64,000 nucleotides of DNA from positions 3,162,001-3,226,000 of the forward strand of contig NZ_CP119107.1 of NCBI RefSeq assembly GCF_029094525.1, given 5' to 3'. The translations under genes and the position numbers were made by a program. This document shows positions 1 to 8,789 of this stretch, piece after piece. Source of the DNA: Pullulanibacillus sp. KACC 23026. GTDB lineage: Bacteria; Bacillota; Bacilli; Bacillales; Sporolactobacillaceae. Each line of letters starts with the position of its first letter. Position 1 is the stretch's first letter. A model generated the notes under the pieces. The model was not told the origin of the DNA. It was given only the letters and a program-made list of their open reading frames with translations, and did no database searches.

Positions 1-715
1 CAAAATGAGCGAGTGCGGCTGACGCAATGGCGTTCATCAAGGGAATGAACGCCAAAATGAGCGAGTGTGGCTGACAGAATGGCGTTCATCGACGGGATGT
101 ACGCCAAAATGAACCGATGAGGCTAACGCAATGGCGTTCATCAAGGGGATGAACGCCAAAATGAGCGAGTGCGGCTGACGCAATGGCGTTCATCAAGGGG
201 ATGAACGCCAAAATGAGCGAGCGCGGCTGACGCAATGGCGTTCATCGACGGGATGTACGCCAAAATGAGCGAGTGCAGCTGACGCAATGGCGTTCATCGA
301 CGGGATGAACGCCAAAATGAGCCGATGAGGCTAACGCAATGGCGTTCATCAAGGGGATGAACGCCAAAATGAGCGAGTGCGGCTGACGCAATGGCGTTCA
401 TCGACGGGATGAACGCCAAAATGAGCGAGCGCGGCTGACGGAGTGGCGTTCATCGAGGGGATGAACGCCAAAATGAGCCGATGAGACTAACGCAATGGCG
501 TTCATCGACGGGATGAACGCCAAAATGAGCGAGCGCGGCTGACGCAATGGCGTTCATCCAGGGAATGAACGCCAAAATGAGCGAGTGCGGCTGACGCAAT
601 GGCGTTCATCCAGGGAATGAACGCCAAAAAGAGCGGATGTGGCTGCCGAAATGGCATTCATCAAGGGGATGTACTCCAAAAAGAGCGGATGAGGATGCCG
701 GAATGGCGTTCATCG
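1..715 (+). repeat. 52-bp hairpin tandem array A1 (at least 14 units)
   Basis: At least 14 tandem units, running off the left edge. The arm GGCGTTCATC begins at 29, 81, 133, 185 and so on to 705, an exact 52-bp step with no indel; the unit at 653 carries one changed base. Each unit holds GGCGTTCATC, a 4-6 base loop and GATGAACGCC, followed by a 27-bp spacer beginning AAAATGAGCGAGTGCGG. Spacer variants (GAGCGAGTGCGG, GAACCGATGAGG) are interspersed, as in a mosaic array. It lies downstream of the S1-like gene and its terminator. Noncoding: 52 is not a multiple of three, and stops occur on both strands. Confidence 0.95.
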
Positions 716-1155
716 AGAGAAAGCGGATTTTATAAATAAGCGGAGAAATTCCTCTTATTTAGGAAATCGCACTGAAAATAACTCAAATAAAAGGAGGAAT
801 TCCGGCTATTGACTCCAGAAAGCGTGGATCGGCGTCCTTTTGCCCTGCTTAAGCGGAAAACCTCCGCTTATATACCCGCATCTGAGCTCGATTCTGCTGT
901 TTAGCCGGAAAATCTCCGCTTATTTCCGGCTACCCAAATACCTGCCATTAGTAAAAATTTCAACCTAGTCCTTAGCACAGTGACAACAACAATGGTCAAG
1001 ATGGTTTATAGGCTGCGATTTTGCTAGTTATATCCGCTGGTTATTTTTGCTGGTTATTTCGCTGGCTATTTTTGCTGGCTATTTTTGCTGGCTATTTTTG
1101 CTGGCTATTTTTTCGCTGGCTATTTTCGCTGGCTATTTTTTTCGCTGGCTATTAA
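716..1155. repeat. Degenerate hairpins and AATAGCCAGC-type short repeats
   Basis: This 440-bp stretch has no gene. Between about 731 and 945 are several imperfect hairpins built on AAGCGG/CCGCTTATT, for example AAGCGGAAAACCTCCGCTT and the AGCCGGAAAATCTCCGCTT copy beyond it. From about 1019 to 1153 a short unit of roughly 13-19 bp, core GCTGGCTATTTTT, is repeated about nine times with variable T-tract length. Neither repeat follows the 52-bp period of the array to the left. Confidence 0.7.
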
Positions 1156-1157
1156 AA

Positions 1158-1187
1158 CAAAAAAAGGCGGCCGCGGCCGCCTTTTTT
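1158..1187 (-). terminator. Terminator of the S1-like gene, bidirectional in form
   Basis: The 16-bp GC palindrome GGCGGCCGCGGCCGCC (1166-1181) is flanked by A7 on the left and T6 on the right, so it reads as an intrinsic terminator on either strand. It lies 10-40 bp beyond the stop codon of the minus-strand S1-like gene. Confidence 0.85.
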
Positions 1188-1195
1188 ATTGGTCA

Positions 1196-2341
1196 TTATT
1201 TATATTTTTTTAATTGATCGCCGATGACGTCTCCAAGTGAAAAACCTGTTCCGGAGGGTTCATCTGATTGATAGGTCTCAATAGGTTCAGGCTGAGCGGG
1301 TTCTAGAAGCTCGCGAATGCTTAGTGAGACACGCTTATCTCTTTGATTGACATCTAACACCTTCACTTGAACCTGTTGGCCTTCCTCGAGCACTTCTTGA
1401 GGCGTTCCAATATGTTCATGAGAGATTTCTGAGATATGGACAAGTCCTTCAACGCCAGGTAAAATTTCAACAAAGGCACCGAATGGAACTAATCGCTTCA
1501 CTGTTCCTTCAACCACATCGCCCGCTTTTAATTTCTCAGCGGCCTCTTCCCATGGTCCTGGCTGAGTGGCCTTAATGGATAGAGAGATGCGTTCATTATC
1601 GCGGTCAACAGCCAATATTTTCACCTTGACTTGATCCCCTTCTGAAACAATCTCAGATGGTGTTTCAACGCGGTAATGAGCCAATTGTGAAATATGAACA
1701 AGACCGTCAACACCGCCAATATCAACAAAAGCACCAAAGCTTGTTAGACGTTGAACGGTACCTTCAACGATATCGCCTTCTTTAAGGTTTTGCAGAACAT
1801 CTTGCTTAGCAAGCTCTGCCTTTTCGTCAAGAACAGCCCGGTGAGAAAGAATGACCTTGCGCTTTTCGCGATCAAGCTCAATAATTTTCACGTCCATTGT
1901 TTGTCCTTTGTAGTCGGAAAAATCCTCTACAAAATGGCGCTCAACCAATGAGGCTGGAATGAATCCGCGAACTCCAAGGTCAACAACTAGACCTCCTTTA
2001 ACCACATCTGCAATGGTAACCGTTAAAGTATCACCATTTTCATAATTGGCAACCAAATCATCCCATGCTTGGTCAGCCTCGACTTCTTTTTTAGATAAAA
2101 TGAGTTCATCTTCGTCAAGCTTTGTTACTTTCAGTGTCACCTCGTCATCGACAGATAACACATCCTCGACTTTTTCAACGTGAAGGCTTGATAATTCGCT
2201 AATTGGCAAGATTCCATCTACTTTATAACCAACGTCAACCAAAGCGCGTTTGTCCTCAACTTTTGTCACTTTGCCTTTGACGACGTCTCCTAATGAAAGT
2301 TCATTAAACGTTGCCATTTCATTATTCATTTCTTCAACCAT
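1196..2341 (-). CDS. rpsA: 30S ribosomal protein S1 homolog (four S1 domains)
   Basis: The 381-residue protein has four S1 RNA-binding OB folds starting near residues 16, 100, 188 and 273. The last two are the most typical, with FGAFVDIGGVDGLVHIS and FGAFVEILPGVEGLVHIS. This four-domain form, equivalent to B. subtilis YpfD, is shorter than the six-domain S1 of Gram-negative bacteria; whether it is a true ribosomal subunit is unsettled in Bacillus. AGAGGAGG lies 9 bases before the chosen ATG. It sits downstream of cmk and the acyltransferase, as in many Bacillales, and ends at a strong GC terminator. Confidence 0.93.
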   Translation of the reverse strand: MVEEMNNEMATFNELSLGDVVKGKVTKVEDKRALVDVGYKVDGILPISELSSLHVEKVEDVLSVDDEVTLKVTKLDEDELILSKKEVEADQAWDDLVANYENGDTLTVTIADVVKGGLVVDLGVRGFIPASLVERHFVEDFSDYKGQTMDVKIIELDREKRKVILSHRAVLDEKAELAKQDVLQNLKEGDIVEGTVQRLTSFGAFVDIGGVDGLVHISQLAHYRVETPSEIVSEGDQVKVKILAVDRDNERISLSIKATQPGPWEEAAEKLKAGDVVEGTVKRLVPFGAFVEILPGVEGLVHISEISHEHIGTPQEVLEEGQQVQVKVLDVNQRDKRVSLSIRELLEPAQPEPIETYQSDEPSGTGFSLGDVIGDQLKKYK

Positions 2342-2617
2342 TGACAGTGACCTCCTCTAATTTTACCTTTGCCTCTTCTTCATTTTAGTTTACGATCATA
2401 AACTAAAGCGAGAGCCCCTAATGAGAGAATAGAATGATTTCTCTAGTTAGAGTGAATGTGACCTTTACCTCATTTTATAAGCCAGCCACTTAAATATCTA
2501 TAATAAACTTCTTACAAACCACATCATTTGTCAAGCCAAGTCACTCAAATAAAATTCTTCGTCAAAAAGTGACAAAAACCATTTTGTAATCCTTAAAAAG
2601 CCTGGCAAGTTTTAGGA

Positions 2618-3211
2618 TCAGGAAACGGATTTTTCTTCTAAAAGCTGGCCAATATGGCTCATGATAATGGCTGTTGCTTCCTGAGGTTTTCCCTTGTTAG
2701 CCTTTAATTCCGTGAAATCAATGGGTTGGCCAAATATCACCTGTGTGGGACGAAAAAGATGATAGCCTCCTTTGATCGCGACAGGGACAATCGCTGCTTC
2801 TGTCCGCAAGGCTAAAAAGCCGACACCAGCAAGCCCCTCTTTAAGCTGGCCGTTTTTGCTGCGATGACCTTCCGGGAACATAATCAGCGTCTTTCCATTG
2901 TTTAAAATCTCAATCGCCGTCTTTAAAGCTTGCCGATCACTGCTCCCTCTTTTGACAGGAAAGGCATTGAGCCGTTTGATTAGCGCGCCAAGCACAGGAA
3001 CTTCAAACAATTCGGATTTTGCCATAAAACTCAGCGTTCTTGTTGTAGCCACCCCAACCAGCGGCGGATCGAAATTACTAATGTGGTTCGAGCAAAGTAA
3101 AACGCCTTGATTCTCTGGAATACGATCTAAGTTCTCATGGCCTGTTACTTTAAACCGGTATAATAGTTTAAATACTATAAAGACGATCAAACGCCCTAAC
3201 TTGTAAAGCAT
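2618..3211 (-). CDS. plsC: 1-acyl-sn-glycerol-3-phosphate acyltransferase (PlsC family)
   Basis: Membrane-associated acyltransferase expected to add the second acyl chain to lysophosphatidic acid in phospholipid synthesis. The catalytic NHxxxxD box is seen as SNHISNFDPP (His near 43, Asp near 48), the second box as FPEGHRSKNG near residue 108. The N-terminal 20 residues are hydrophobic. The ATG overlaps the cmk stop (TGATG), so the two are translationally coupled; a GTG one codon earlier is possible. At 197 residues it is a normal short bacterial PlsC. B. subtilis lacks a gene at this exact position between cmk and ypfD. Confidence 0.88.
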   Translation of the reverse strand: MLYKLGRLIVFIVFKLLYRFKVTGHENLDRIPENQGVLLCSNHISNFDPPLVGVATTRTLSFMAKSELFEVPVLGALIKRLNAFPVKRGSSDRQALKTAIEILNNGKTLIMFPEGHRSKNGQLKEGLAGVGFLALRTEAAIVPVAIKGGYHLFRPTQVIFGQPIDFTELKANKGKPQEATAIIMSHIGQLLEEKSVS

Positions 3212-3876
3212 CACCTAATCTTCGCTCCTTCAATCAGGCTTAATATCTTTTCAACCACCTCATTGATGGACAGTGAAGTCGTATCAAGCTCCACAGCATC
3301 TTCGGCCTTTACTAGAGGCGATGTTTTTCTTTCGGTATCTCTTCGATCGCGTGTCGCAATTTCTTCCTCCAATGTTTCAATGGAAGAGGGGATTCCCTTT
3401 GCGATTTGCTCTTTATAACGTCTTTCAGCCCGTTCCTTTACTGAGGCTTTTAGAAAAATTTTTACATCAGCATTCGGCAAGACGCTCGTCCCTATATCTC
3501 GCCCATCCATGACCACATTTTGACTCCTAGCAAGCATTTGTTGCTGCTCAACCATCATTTGGCGAACTTTGGCATGTTGGGCAACCATTGACACATTTTC
3601 ACTGACCCAAGGTTCCCGGATTTTTTCTGTGACATCTTGATGATTCAAATACACCCGTTGTTGACCGTGATTCTGATCTAATTCAATTGTGGATGCTTCT
3701 AAAAGCTTGGCAAGCTTCTCTTCATCATCGAACTCAATTCCTTCTTCTGCCGCTTTCAAAGTAAGCGCACGGTACATCGCTCCCGTATCTATGTACACAT
3801 ATTGCAAACGGTCAGCGATAATTTTCGCCACCGTGCTCTTTCCAGCAGCTGCTGGCCCATCAATTGCTACCTGCAT
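3211..3876 (-). CDS. cmk: Cytidylate kinase
   Basis: Phosphorylates CMP and dCMP with ATP, feeding CDP into nucleotide and phospholipid synthesis. The P-loop is IDGPAAAGKST (Lys13). DTGAMYRAL and DGRDIGTSVLP are the substrate-binding signatures, and RRYKEQIAKG begins the lid region. About 221 residues, a normal length. The chosen ATG is 7 bases after AGGTGG; another ATG two codons upstream is too close to it. First gene of a cmk-plsC pair that leads into the S1-like gene. Confidence 0.95.
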   Translation of the reverse strand: MQVAIDGPAAAGKSTVAKIIADRLQYVYIDTGAMYRALTLKAAEEGIEFDDEEKLAKLLEASTIELDQNHGQQRVYLNHQDVTEKIREPWVSENVSMVAQHAKVRQMMVEQQQMLARSQNVVMDGRDIGTSVLPNADVKIFLKASVKERAERRYKEQIAKGIPSSIETLEEEIATRDRRDTERKTSPLVKAEDAVELDTTSLSINEVVEKILSLIEGAKIR

Positions 3877-3933
3877 GTCCATACCACCTATCTACTTCTA
3901 ACAATATCTTAAATAGTTGCCTAAAAATGACCC

Positions 3934-4170
3934 TCATTGGGCACTTTTGTTTGCCTGTTTATCATACCATACTGCCGGTGACTGTTCCATGGTCTTTACG
4001 GTGTCGGAATGGGTGTTTTTTAACACGCCTTCATCCTGAACGGCGCGATTTAAAAAAGGGGTCCAAGTCTGGTGACCTATTAAAATTTGTCCAATTATTA
4101 AGACGATGCCTTGAATGACTACTAAACGTAGAAGCCATCTCTCAACGCTTTTAGTCCAGTCTTGTTTCAT
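3934..4170 (-). CDS. ypfB: YpfB-like small membrane protein (DUF5359 type)
   Basis: A 78-residue protein with one membrane segment (about residues 13-31, LLRLVVIQGIVLIIGQILIG) and a short polar tail. Its size and its place directly upstream of cmk match B. subtilis YpfB, whose function is unknown. AGGAGGACGGTTAG precedes the ATG. The PilZ-domain gene ypfA that normally lies between ypeB and ypfB in B. subtilis is not present here. Confidence 0.72.
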   Translation of the reverse strand: MKQDWTKSVERWLLRLVVIQGIVLIIGQILIGHQTWTPFLNRAVQDEGVLKNTHSDTVKTMEQSPAVWYDKQANKSAQ

Positions 4171-4357
4171 CTAACCGTCCTCCTAGTGGTTTTTTTCCTA
4201 AAACACAACTCTTTAGCTCTAAATCGTTCTTTTGCGTGGATTGATTAGCCACTTTAATCAATCTTGTTTCTCAACATACAAGGATTCCCTGACTGCTGAA
4301 ATTTCAATCATCCAGCCACTTAATTTCCTGGGAAACCTTAATCGTTAACAGACAAAC

Positions 4358-4465
4358 AGCGGAAATAGGCATGGCTCCTGTAAGAATCGTGATGTTTGCA
4401 AGGCCTCAAGGATACTAGACCCAGAGGCTTGCCGATCGCACGAGGAGAGCAAGCTTATTTCCGCT
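4358..4465. repeat. 108-bp nested-hairpin, MITE-like element
   Basis: The ends are AGCGGAAATA (4358-4367) and its reverse complement TATTTCCGCT (4456-4465). Inside are further matching arms in nested order: GGCTCCT with AGGAGAGC, CGTG with CACG, and GCAAGGCCTC with GAGGCTTGC. The whole could fold into one long imperfect hairpin. It carries no gene. The AGCGGAAA/TTTCCGCT core recurs around 850-945. The rest of this gap (4171-4357) shows nothing clear. Confidence 0.6.
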
Positions 4466-4487
4466 AATTTTGAGTGATTACCCTTTT

Positions 4488-5807
4488 TTATACCGTCAGC
4501 ATTCTAATATCTTCTTCAACACCTGTCTTGGCATTGATTAAAATGCGATACGTATCGTTGCTCTTTGTCGCCAAAAATTCATAGCATAACACATCGTTTC
4601 CGTTCTCATTTTGATAAACCACTAAGCGGGAGTCCTTAATAGTGACCGACTCACGTATTCCTTGCTTCGCCTGCTTTTCGGAAATAGACGGTTTAAAGCT
4701 TGGCAAATCCGTTTTGGAAGCAATAAGATGATCGGTTTGGTCAAAGCCTAAAATCTCACCATTATCAAGGGCCACCTTAAGCTTGAAATTATCTGGATAC
4801 ACCACGACATTCTGATCTTTCTTTGAAAAGGTAATGACTCCGATCGTGTCATATTGATCGGATACGGTTGCTTCATAGCCCTTATAGCCTTGTTTTTTAA
4901 GGTACTGATTTGCCTTTAAAACGGCTTGATGCAGGCTCAACTTCTGTTTACCAATCGTTCTGTTCTTCATGAACAAGACCAAGTGGCCGCCTTTTTGTGT
5001 CAAGTTGACCGTTACGGTTTCGTTATGTTTGTCATCCTTATAGGAAACATTATAGCCTTTATAAGTAGCACCATTTCCAATCGTCTGAGCTTGAACTTTT
5101 GTATCCGCTGGGATGTTAAAGTCATGTTTAACTTTAATCATCGCATCACCCTTATTAATAGAATCGCCGTTCAGCTCATTTAATTTTTTCATATTGTTAA
5201 ATGAAACATCAATGGTTGGAGGCATTGTTTTTTGGAAGCTCGAAACTTGTTGATTAACCGTCTCAAGGCCATCCACGATTTGATTATCCTGTGGTTGCTT
5301 GGAGTTAACCGCCTCTGCTACATCCGTCCATTTTAAATTATTGTTAATAATTGAACTTTGTACCCCTCTTAGACTTTGTTCAATATTTGACGATTCATTA
5401 TAGAGCGTCTCAAGCTGCTGATAATCAGATCCCGTTAATCCATTTGCGTTTGGATGCTTGATCCCTGTATTGTAGCTGAAATTCCCAAGGTCACCTAAAA
5501 AAGAGGAGGTGTCATTAAAAGATGCTAGACCAAGGGGAAGCTTTCCTATATCATTACGAGCCTGATTAGTCAGACGCCAGACCTCAGCTAACTGCGGTGC
5601 AGAGGTTGAACGTTTATCGGTGGCAAGCGATGCCCCTAAACTATCATGGATTTTGTCCACGTAATAAGTGAGTTCGTTATAGGCTTGTTGATAGTTATTT
5701 TCATTTCGCAGGATTAAAGCATTTTTGGCACGATGTTCTTGATAACCCCAAAGGCCTAGTCCAATGACTCCAATGAACAATACAGCTATCAATAGATTAC
5801 GTCCCAT
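4488..5807 (-). CDS. ypeB: Germination protein YpeB
   Basis: Spore protein required for localisation and stability of the cortex-lytic enzyme SleB, acting at the inner spore membrane. It has one N-terminal membrane anchor (residues 4-20, LLIAVLFIGVIGLGLWG), a helical middle region, and C-terminal PepSY-type repeats seen around SLHQAVLKANQYLKKQGY and SEKQAKQGI. The 439 residues fit the family (about 450). The start lies 15 bp beyond the sleB stop, the conserved sleB-ypeB operon. In B. subtilis this pair is SigG-dependent. Confidence 0.93.
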   Translation of the reverse strand: MGRNLLIAVLFIGVIGLGLWGYQEHRAKNALILRNENNYQQAYNELTYYVDKIHDSLGASLATDKRSTSAPQLAEVWRLTNQARNDIGKLPLGLASFNDTSSFLGDLGNFSYNTGIKHPNANGLTGSDYQQLETLYNESSNIEQSLRGVQSSIINNNLKWTDVAEAVNSKQPQDNQIVDGLETVNQQVSSFQKTMPPTIDVSFNNMKKLNELNGDSINKGDAMIKVKHDFNIPADTKVQAQTIGNGATYKGYNVSYKDDKHNETVTVNLTQKGGHLVLFMKNRTIGKQKLSLHQAVLKANQYLKKQGYKGYEATVSDQYDTIGVITFSKKDQNVVVYPDNFKLKVALDNGEILGFDQTDHLIASKTDLPSFKPSISEKQAKQGIRESVTIKDSRLVVYQNENGNDVLCYEFLATKSNDTYRILINAKTGVEEDIRMLTV

Positions 5808-5822
5808 GTTTCCTCACCTCCA

Positions 5823-6647
5823 CTATTTTGTAAAAATATGTTTACCAATTTTAAGGATTTGCGGTCTTCCCCATATCCAGCTAGATGTAGCGGTATCTGG
5901 ATTGAAATAATAAAGCGCTCCGAGTGAAGGATCCCATCCGTTGATTGCATCTAGAACCGCTTTGCGTGCTGTATCATTTGGAGTCAACCAGATTTGGCCA
6001 TCCTGAACGGCCGTAAAAGCACCCGGTTGGAAAATCACCCCTGACACCGTATCTGGGAACTTTGAGCTTTTTACACGGTTCAAAATGACAGCTGCCACAG
6101 CTACTTGTCCTTCAAAAGGCTCTCCTCGTGATTCACCATAAACCGCATTTGACAGTAATTTAATATCATTCTCTGAATAACCAGTGGGGAGATTAGAAGA
6201 TTGGGCAGTGGATGTTGAAGCAGATGAACTTGAGGTTCCACTTGAGCCTTTCACTTGTTGACTGAGAGGCGTCCCACCATAATACGTAAAGGTCAAGCCT
6301 TTATTAAGGTTTCCCATTACCCAAGCTTGATTATATGAAGAATGGTCACTCAATACTTGTTTGGTCTTTGGCCCCGCTAACCCATCGATCGGCAAGCCAT
6401 AAGCACTTTGAAAATTACGAAGAGCCCAATACGTCCCCCATCCGAATTTCCCATCAATTTTTTCTTTATAGTACCCGATCCATTGAAGACGAGCCTGCAG
6501 TTCGACGACATCATCCCCTGTTGCACCTTTTCGGATGACTTGACTTGAAAAGGCTTTTGCTGAATGAGCATCAAAAGGATTACCCACCATCGACAGACAC
6601 AAACAAAAACCAATAACTAAAAGAAGTAATAACCGGTTTTGTTTCAT
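5823..6647 (-). CDS. sleB: Spore cortex-lytic enzyme SleB
   Basis: Lytic transglycosylase that breaks down muramic-lactam cortex during germination. The chosen start gives a signal peptide (MKQNRLLLLLVIGFCLCLSM, cut near AHSAKA), then a peptidoglycan-binding domain (GATGDDVVELQARLQWIGYY to GLAGPKTKQVL), a Ser/Thr linker and a hydrolase_2 catalytic domain with Glu in YGESRGEPFEGQVAVAAVIL. About 274 residues. AAGGAGG lies just before this ATG. The frame stays open upstream through the prsW terminator, which argues against a longer protein. A weak SigG-like TGAATA sits about 75 bp upstream. Confidence 0.94.
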   Translation of the reverse strand: MKQNRLLLLLVIGFCLCLSMVGNPFDAHSAKAFSSQVIRKGATGDDVVELQARLQWIGYYKEKIDGKFGWGTYWALRNFQSAYGLPIDGLAGPKTKQVLSDHSSYNQAWVMGNLNKGLTFTYYGGTPLSQQVKGSSGTSSSSASTSTAQSSNLPTGYSENDIKLLSNAVYGESRGEPFEGQVAVAAVILNRVKSSKFPDTVSGVIFQPGAFTAVQDGQIWLTPNDTARKAVLDAINGWDPSLGALYYFNPDTATSSWIWGRPQILKIGKHIFTK

Positions 6648-6714
6648 CTTGATCCTCCTTGATTGGACATATAAGCAACTGCCTCTATTTTTTGCCAGAA
6701 GACCTATTTTATTC

Positions 6715-6757
6715 ATAAAAAAGGAAAGCCCCACATGAAACGTGAGGCTTTCCTTGT
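6715..6757 (-). terminator. Intrinsic terminator after prsW
   Basis: Left arm AAGGAAAGCCCCAC (6721-6734) and right arm GTGAGGCTTTCCTT (6742-6755) pair with one bulge; the minus-strand transcript then runs into T6. It separates prsW from sleB, so sleB needs its own promoter. Confidence 0.8.
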
Positions 6758-6765
6758 ATCTTCTT

Positions 6766-7458
6766 CTATTCAAACCGGCCATTCCGATTCTCCTCCAAGG
6801 AGTGAGCTAACAGCCATTTCTGGTGCTCTATGTGGGATTGCTTGATCTTCCTAAGAGAAACCCACCATAAGAGAATCATAAATGGAATGATAAAAAAGAT
6901 CCATTTTGTACCTAAATTAAGGAGAAAATCATAGATACCGTGCAAGCCTGCTGCAAGAATAAGGGCAACAGACAGCCATTTCTTTTTGTTGACAGAGAAC
7001 TTAGCTTGACCTATATAGTAACCCATTATGACGCCAAAAAGTCCATGACTCGAAACCGGCAAAGCTGCCCGCCACAAAGCCTCATGAATCCCATAAGAAA
7101 ATAGATAAAAAATATTTTCAACAGAAGCAAATCCTAATGAAACGGCGGTTGCATAAACAATGCCATCATAGCGTTCGTTAAATTCGGCGTGATGATAAGC
7201 CGTATAAATAACAATAAACCACTTCGCAAATTCTTCAAGGAGACCATTTGCAAGAAAAGCTTTAGAAACAGGGTCCATAAAAAGGTGTTCGTCCTGAAGG
7301 GCGTATTCAATAACCATGATTGGAAAGACGAGAAGTCCTCCAAGTATAAAAGACCTTATAACCATTCCAATTGGTTCTGACTCATAACGATCGCGCAAAT
7401 AAAAATAGGACATTAACGCGACCCCAGGAGCCAAACCTGCTGTTATAATGCCAAACAT
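6766..7458 (-). CDS. prsW: Intramembrane protease PrsW
   Basis: Polytopic membrane metalloprotease of the CAAX-protease superfamily. In B. subtilis it makes the first cut in anti-sigma factor RsiW under envelope stress. The EExxK-type motif is in GLLEEFAKWF, with later conserved residues in ASVENIFYLF and SSHGLFGVIMGYYIG. About 230 residues with seven or eight hydrophobic segments; B. subtilis PrsW has 218. The ATG is 6 bases after GAGGG. Its place next to sleB and ypdA matches B. subtilis. No sigW or rsiW gene is in this window. Confidence 0.9.
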   Translation of the reverse strand: MFGIITAGLAPGVALMSYFYLRDRYESEPIGMVIRSFILGGLLVFPIMVIEYALQDEHLFMDPVSKAFLANGLLEEFAKWFIVIYTAYHHAEFNERYDGIVYATAVSLGFASVENIFYLFSYGIHEALWRAALPVSSHGLFGVIMGYYIGQAKFSVNKKKWLSVALILAAGLHGIYDFLLNLGTKWIFFIIPFMILLWWVSLRKIKQSHIEHQKWLLAHSLEENRNGRFE

Positions 7459-7572
7459 CAAACGCCCTCATTTCATCATTAAAGACCATAACCTATTGGT
7501 TCTTCTCTGCCTAATCGTACCATGCTTCTTAAGAAACGAAAATAAGAAATTCGTATTTTTTTAAGGAAATAC

Positions 7573-8568
7573 TCATCTTTTGATGATGGTCTCGGCAATT
7601 CGTTCACCATGAAAACGTCCATTTTCAATAAAGATCTCATTCGCATTATTTCCAGCGGCAATGACACCCGCAATAAAGAGGTGCGGGACATTCGTTTCCA
7701 TAGTTTCTGGATTAAAAAAGGGCCGTCCCGTTTCAGCGTCGATGTTAATCCCCATCTCTTTCAGCAACGAATGATCCGGGTGGTAGCCTGTCATGGCAAA
7801 TACAAAATCACACTTTTGATCATAGGTTTGACCCGCCACCTCAAACTTGACGGTCTCCTCAGTGATCTCTTTGATAGAGGCATTAAAGATCATGTTAACC
7901 TCACCCGACTTCACAAGTGAGTTGAATTCAGGTAGGATCCATGGCTTGATACTTTCTGAATACTCACTTCCTCTATAAAGAACCGTGACTCGGGCTCCGG
8001 CTTTATTTAATTCAAGCGCGGCATCCACCGCTGAATTCTTTCCACCGATAACCGTCACATCACAATCAAAATAGGGATGAGCTTCTTTAAAATAATGAAA
8101 AACATGTGGCAGTGCTTCACCGGGAATTCCCATATAATTCGGATGATCATAATATCCCGTTGCCATGACCACATGATCGGCTGTATAGACATTCTTTTGG
8201 CCTTGTCTAGTTTCTGTTACGACCTCAAACGTGCCTGTTTCGGTAGCGTGAATTGTTTTAACCTCTTCAAAGGCATGAATTCGTGGAGTCGTTCGGCGCA
8301 CGACTTCCCTATAGTAAGCAAGGGCTTGACTGCGTTTCGGCTTGCGTTCCTCCGTTACAAAAGGATAGCCGCCGATTTCTAGTTTTTGACTCGTGCTAAA
8401 AAACTGTTGGTGAGTAGGGTAATTGGAAATGGCTTGGACAATATTTCCTTTCTCAATAATGAGAGGATCTAAGCCGCGTTTCTTACATTCAATCGCCGCC
8501 GATAATCCGCACGGCCCCGCTCCAACAATAATGACTTGTTCTTTTTTATTTTCCACGATGTCATTCAC
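7573..8568 (-). CDS. ypdA: Bacillithiol disulfide reductase YpdA
   Basis: FAD/NADPH oxidoreductase that reduces oxidised bacillithiol in the cytosol. The FAD-binding dinucleotide fold is IIVGAGPCGLSAAIECKKRG at residues 13-32, the NADPH-binding site VIGGKNSAVDAALELNKAG near 165, and the C-terminal FAD region VPHLFIAGVIAAGNNANEIF. 331 residues, against 324 in B. subtilis. A TTGGAGTGA Shine-Dalgarno precedes the ATG. It is transcribed toward prsW with about 110 bp between them. Confidence 0.9.
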   Translation of the reverse strand: MNDIVENKKEQVIIVGAGPCGLSAAIECKKRGLDPLIIEKGNIVQAISNYPTHQQFFSTSQKLEIGGYPFVTEERKPKRSQALAYYREVVRRTTPRIHAFEEVKTIHATETGTFEVVTETRQGQKNVYTADHVVMATGYYDHPNYMGIPGEALPHVFHYFKEAHPYFDCDVTVIGGKNSAVDAALELNKAGARVTVLYRGSEYSESIKPWILPEFNSLVKSGEVNMIFNASIKEITEETVKFEVAGQTYDQKCDFVFAMTGYHPDHSLLKEMGINIDAETGRPFFNPETMETNVPHLFIAGVIAAGNNANEIFIENGRFHGERIAETIIKR

Positions 8569-8602
8569 TCCAATATCTATAATAGGCTCTATATAACATA
8601 TC

Positions 8603-8724
8603 CGTAACTCTAATTCGTCTATTCAAACGGAAATGAAACGCGAGAAGCGTCCCCTCGTTTCACACGTAACTCTAATTCGTCTATTCAAACGGAAATGAAA
8701 CGCGAGAAGCGTCCCCTCGTTTCA
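8603..8724. repeat. 62-bp direct repeat, two copies, REP-like core
   Basis: Two near-identical copies of about 62 bp start at 8603 and 8665. Each contains CGTAACTCTAATTCGTC and ends in GAAACGCGAGAAGCGTCCCC followed by TCGTTTC. The end resembles the stem GAAACGCGAGAACCGTCC of the sigF terminator at 57.4 kb, so both may derive from one dispersed palindromic family. Confidence 0.75.
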
Positions 8725-8725
8725 A

Positions 8726-8760
8726 AAAATAACTTCCCCTATAAAATCATAGGGGAAGTG
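8726..8760 (-). terminator. Intrinsic terminator of glutamate dehydrogenase gene
   Basis: A perfect 10-bp stem, CTTCCCCTAT (8733-8742) with ATAGGGGAAG (8749-8758), is followed on the minus strand by TTATTTTTT. Confidence 0.88.
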
Positions 8761-8789
8761 ACTTTGGGTTTCAACTTATAAGGCTTCTG

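Noticed and set aside
1-715. CRISPR array
   Set aside because: The whole unit repeats, including the part between palindromes; no unique spacers and no cas genes.
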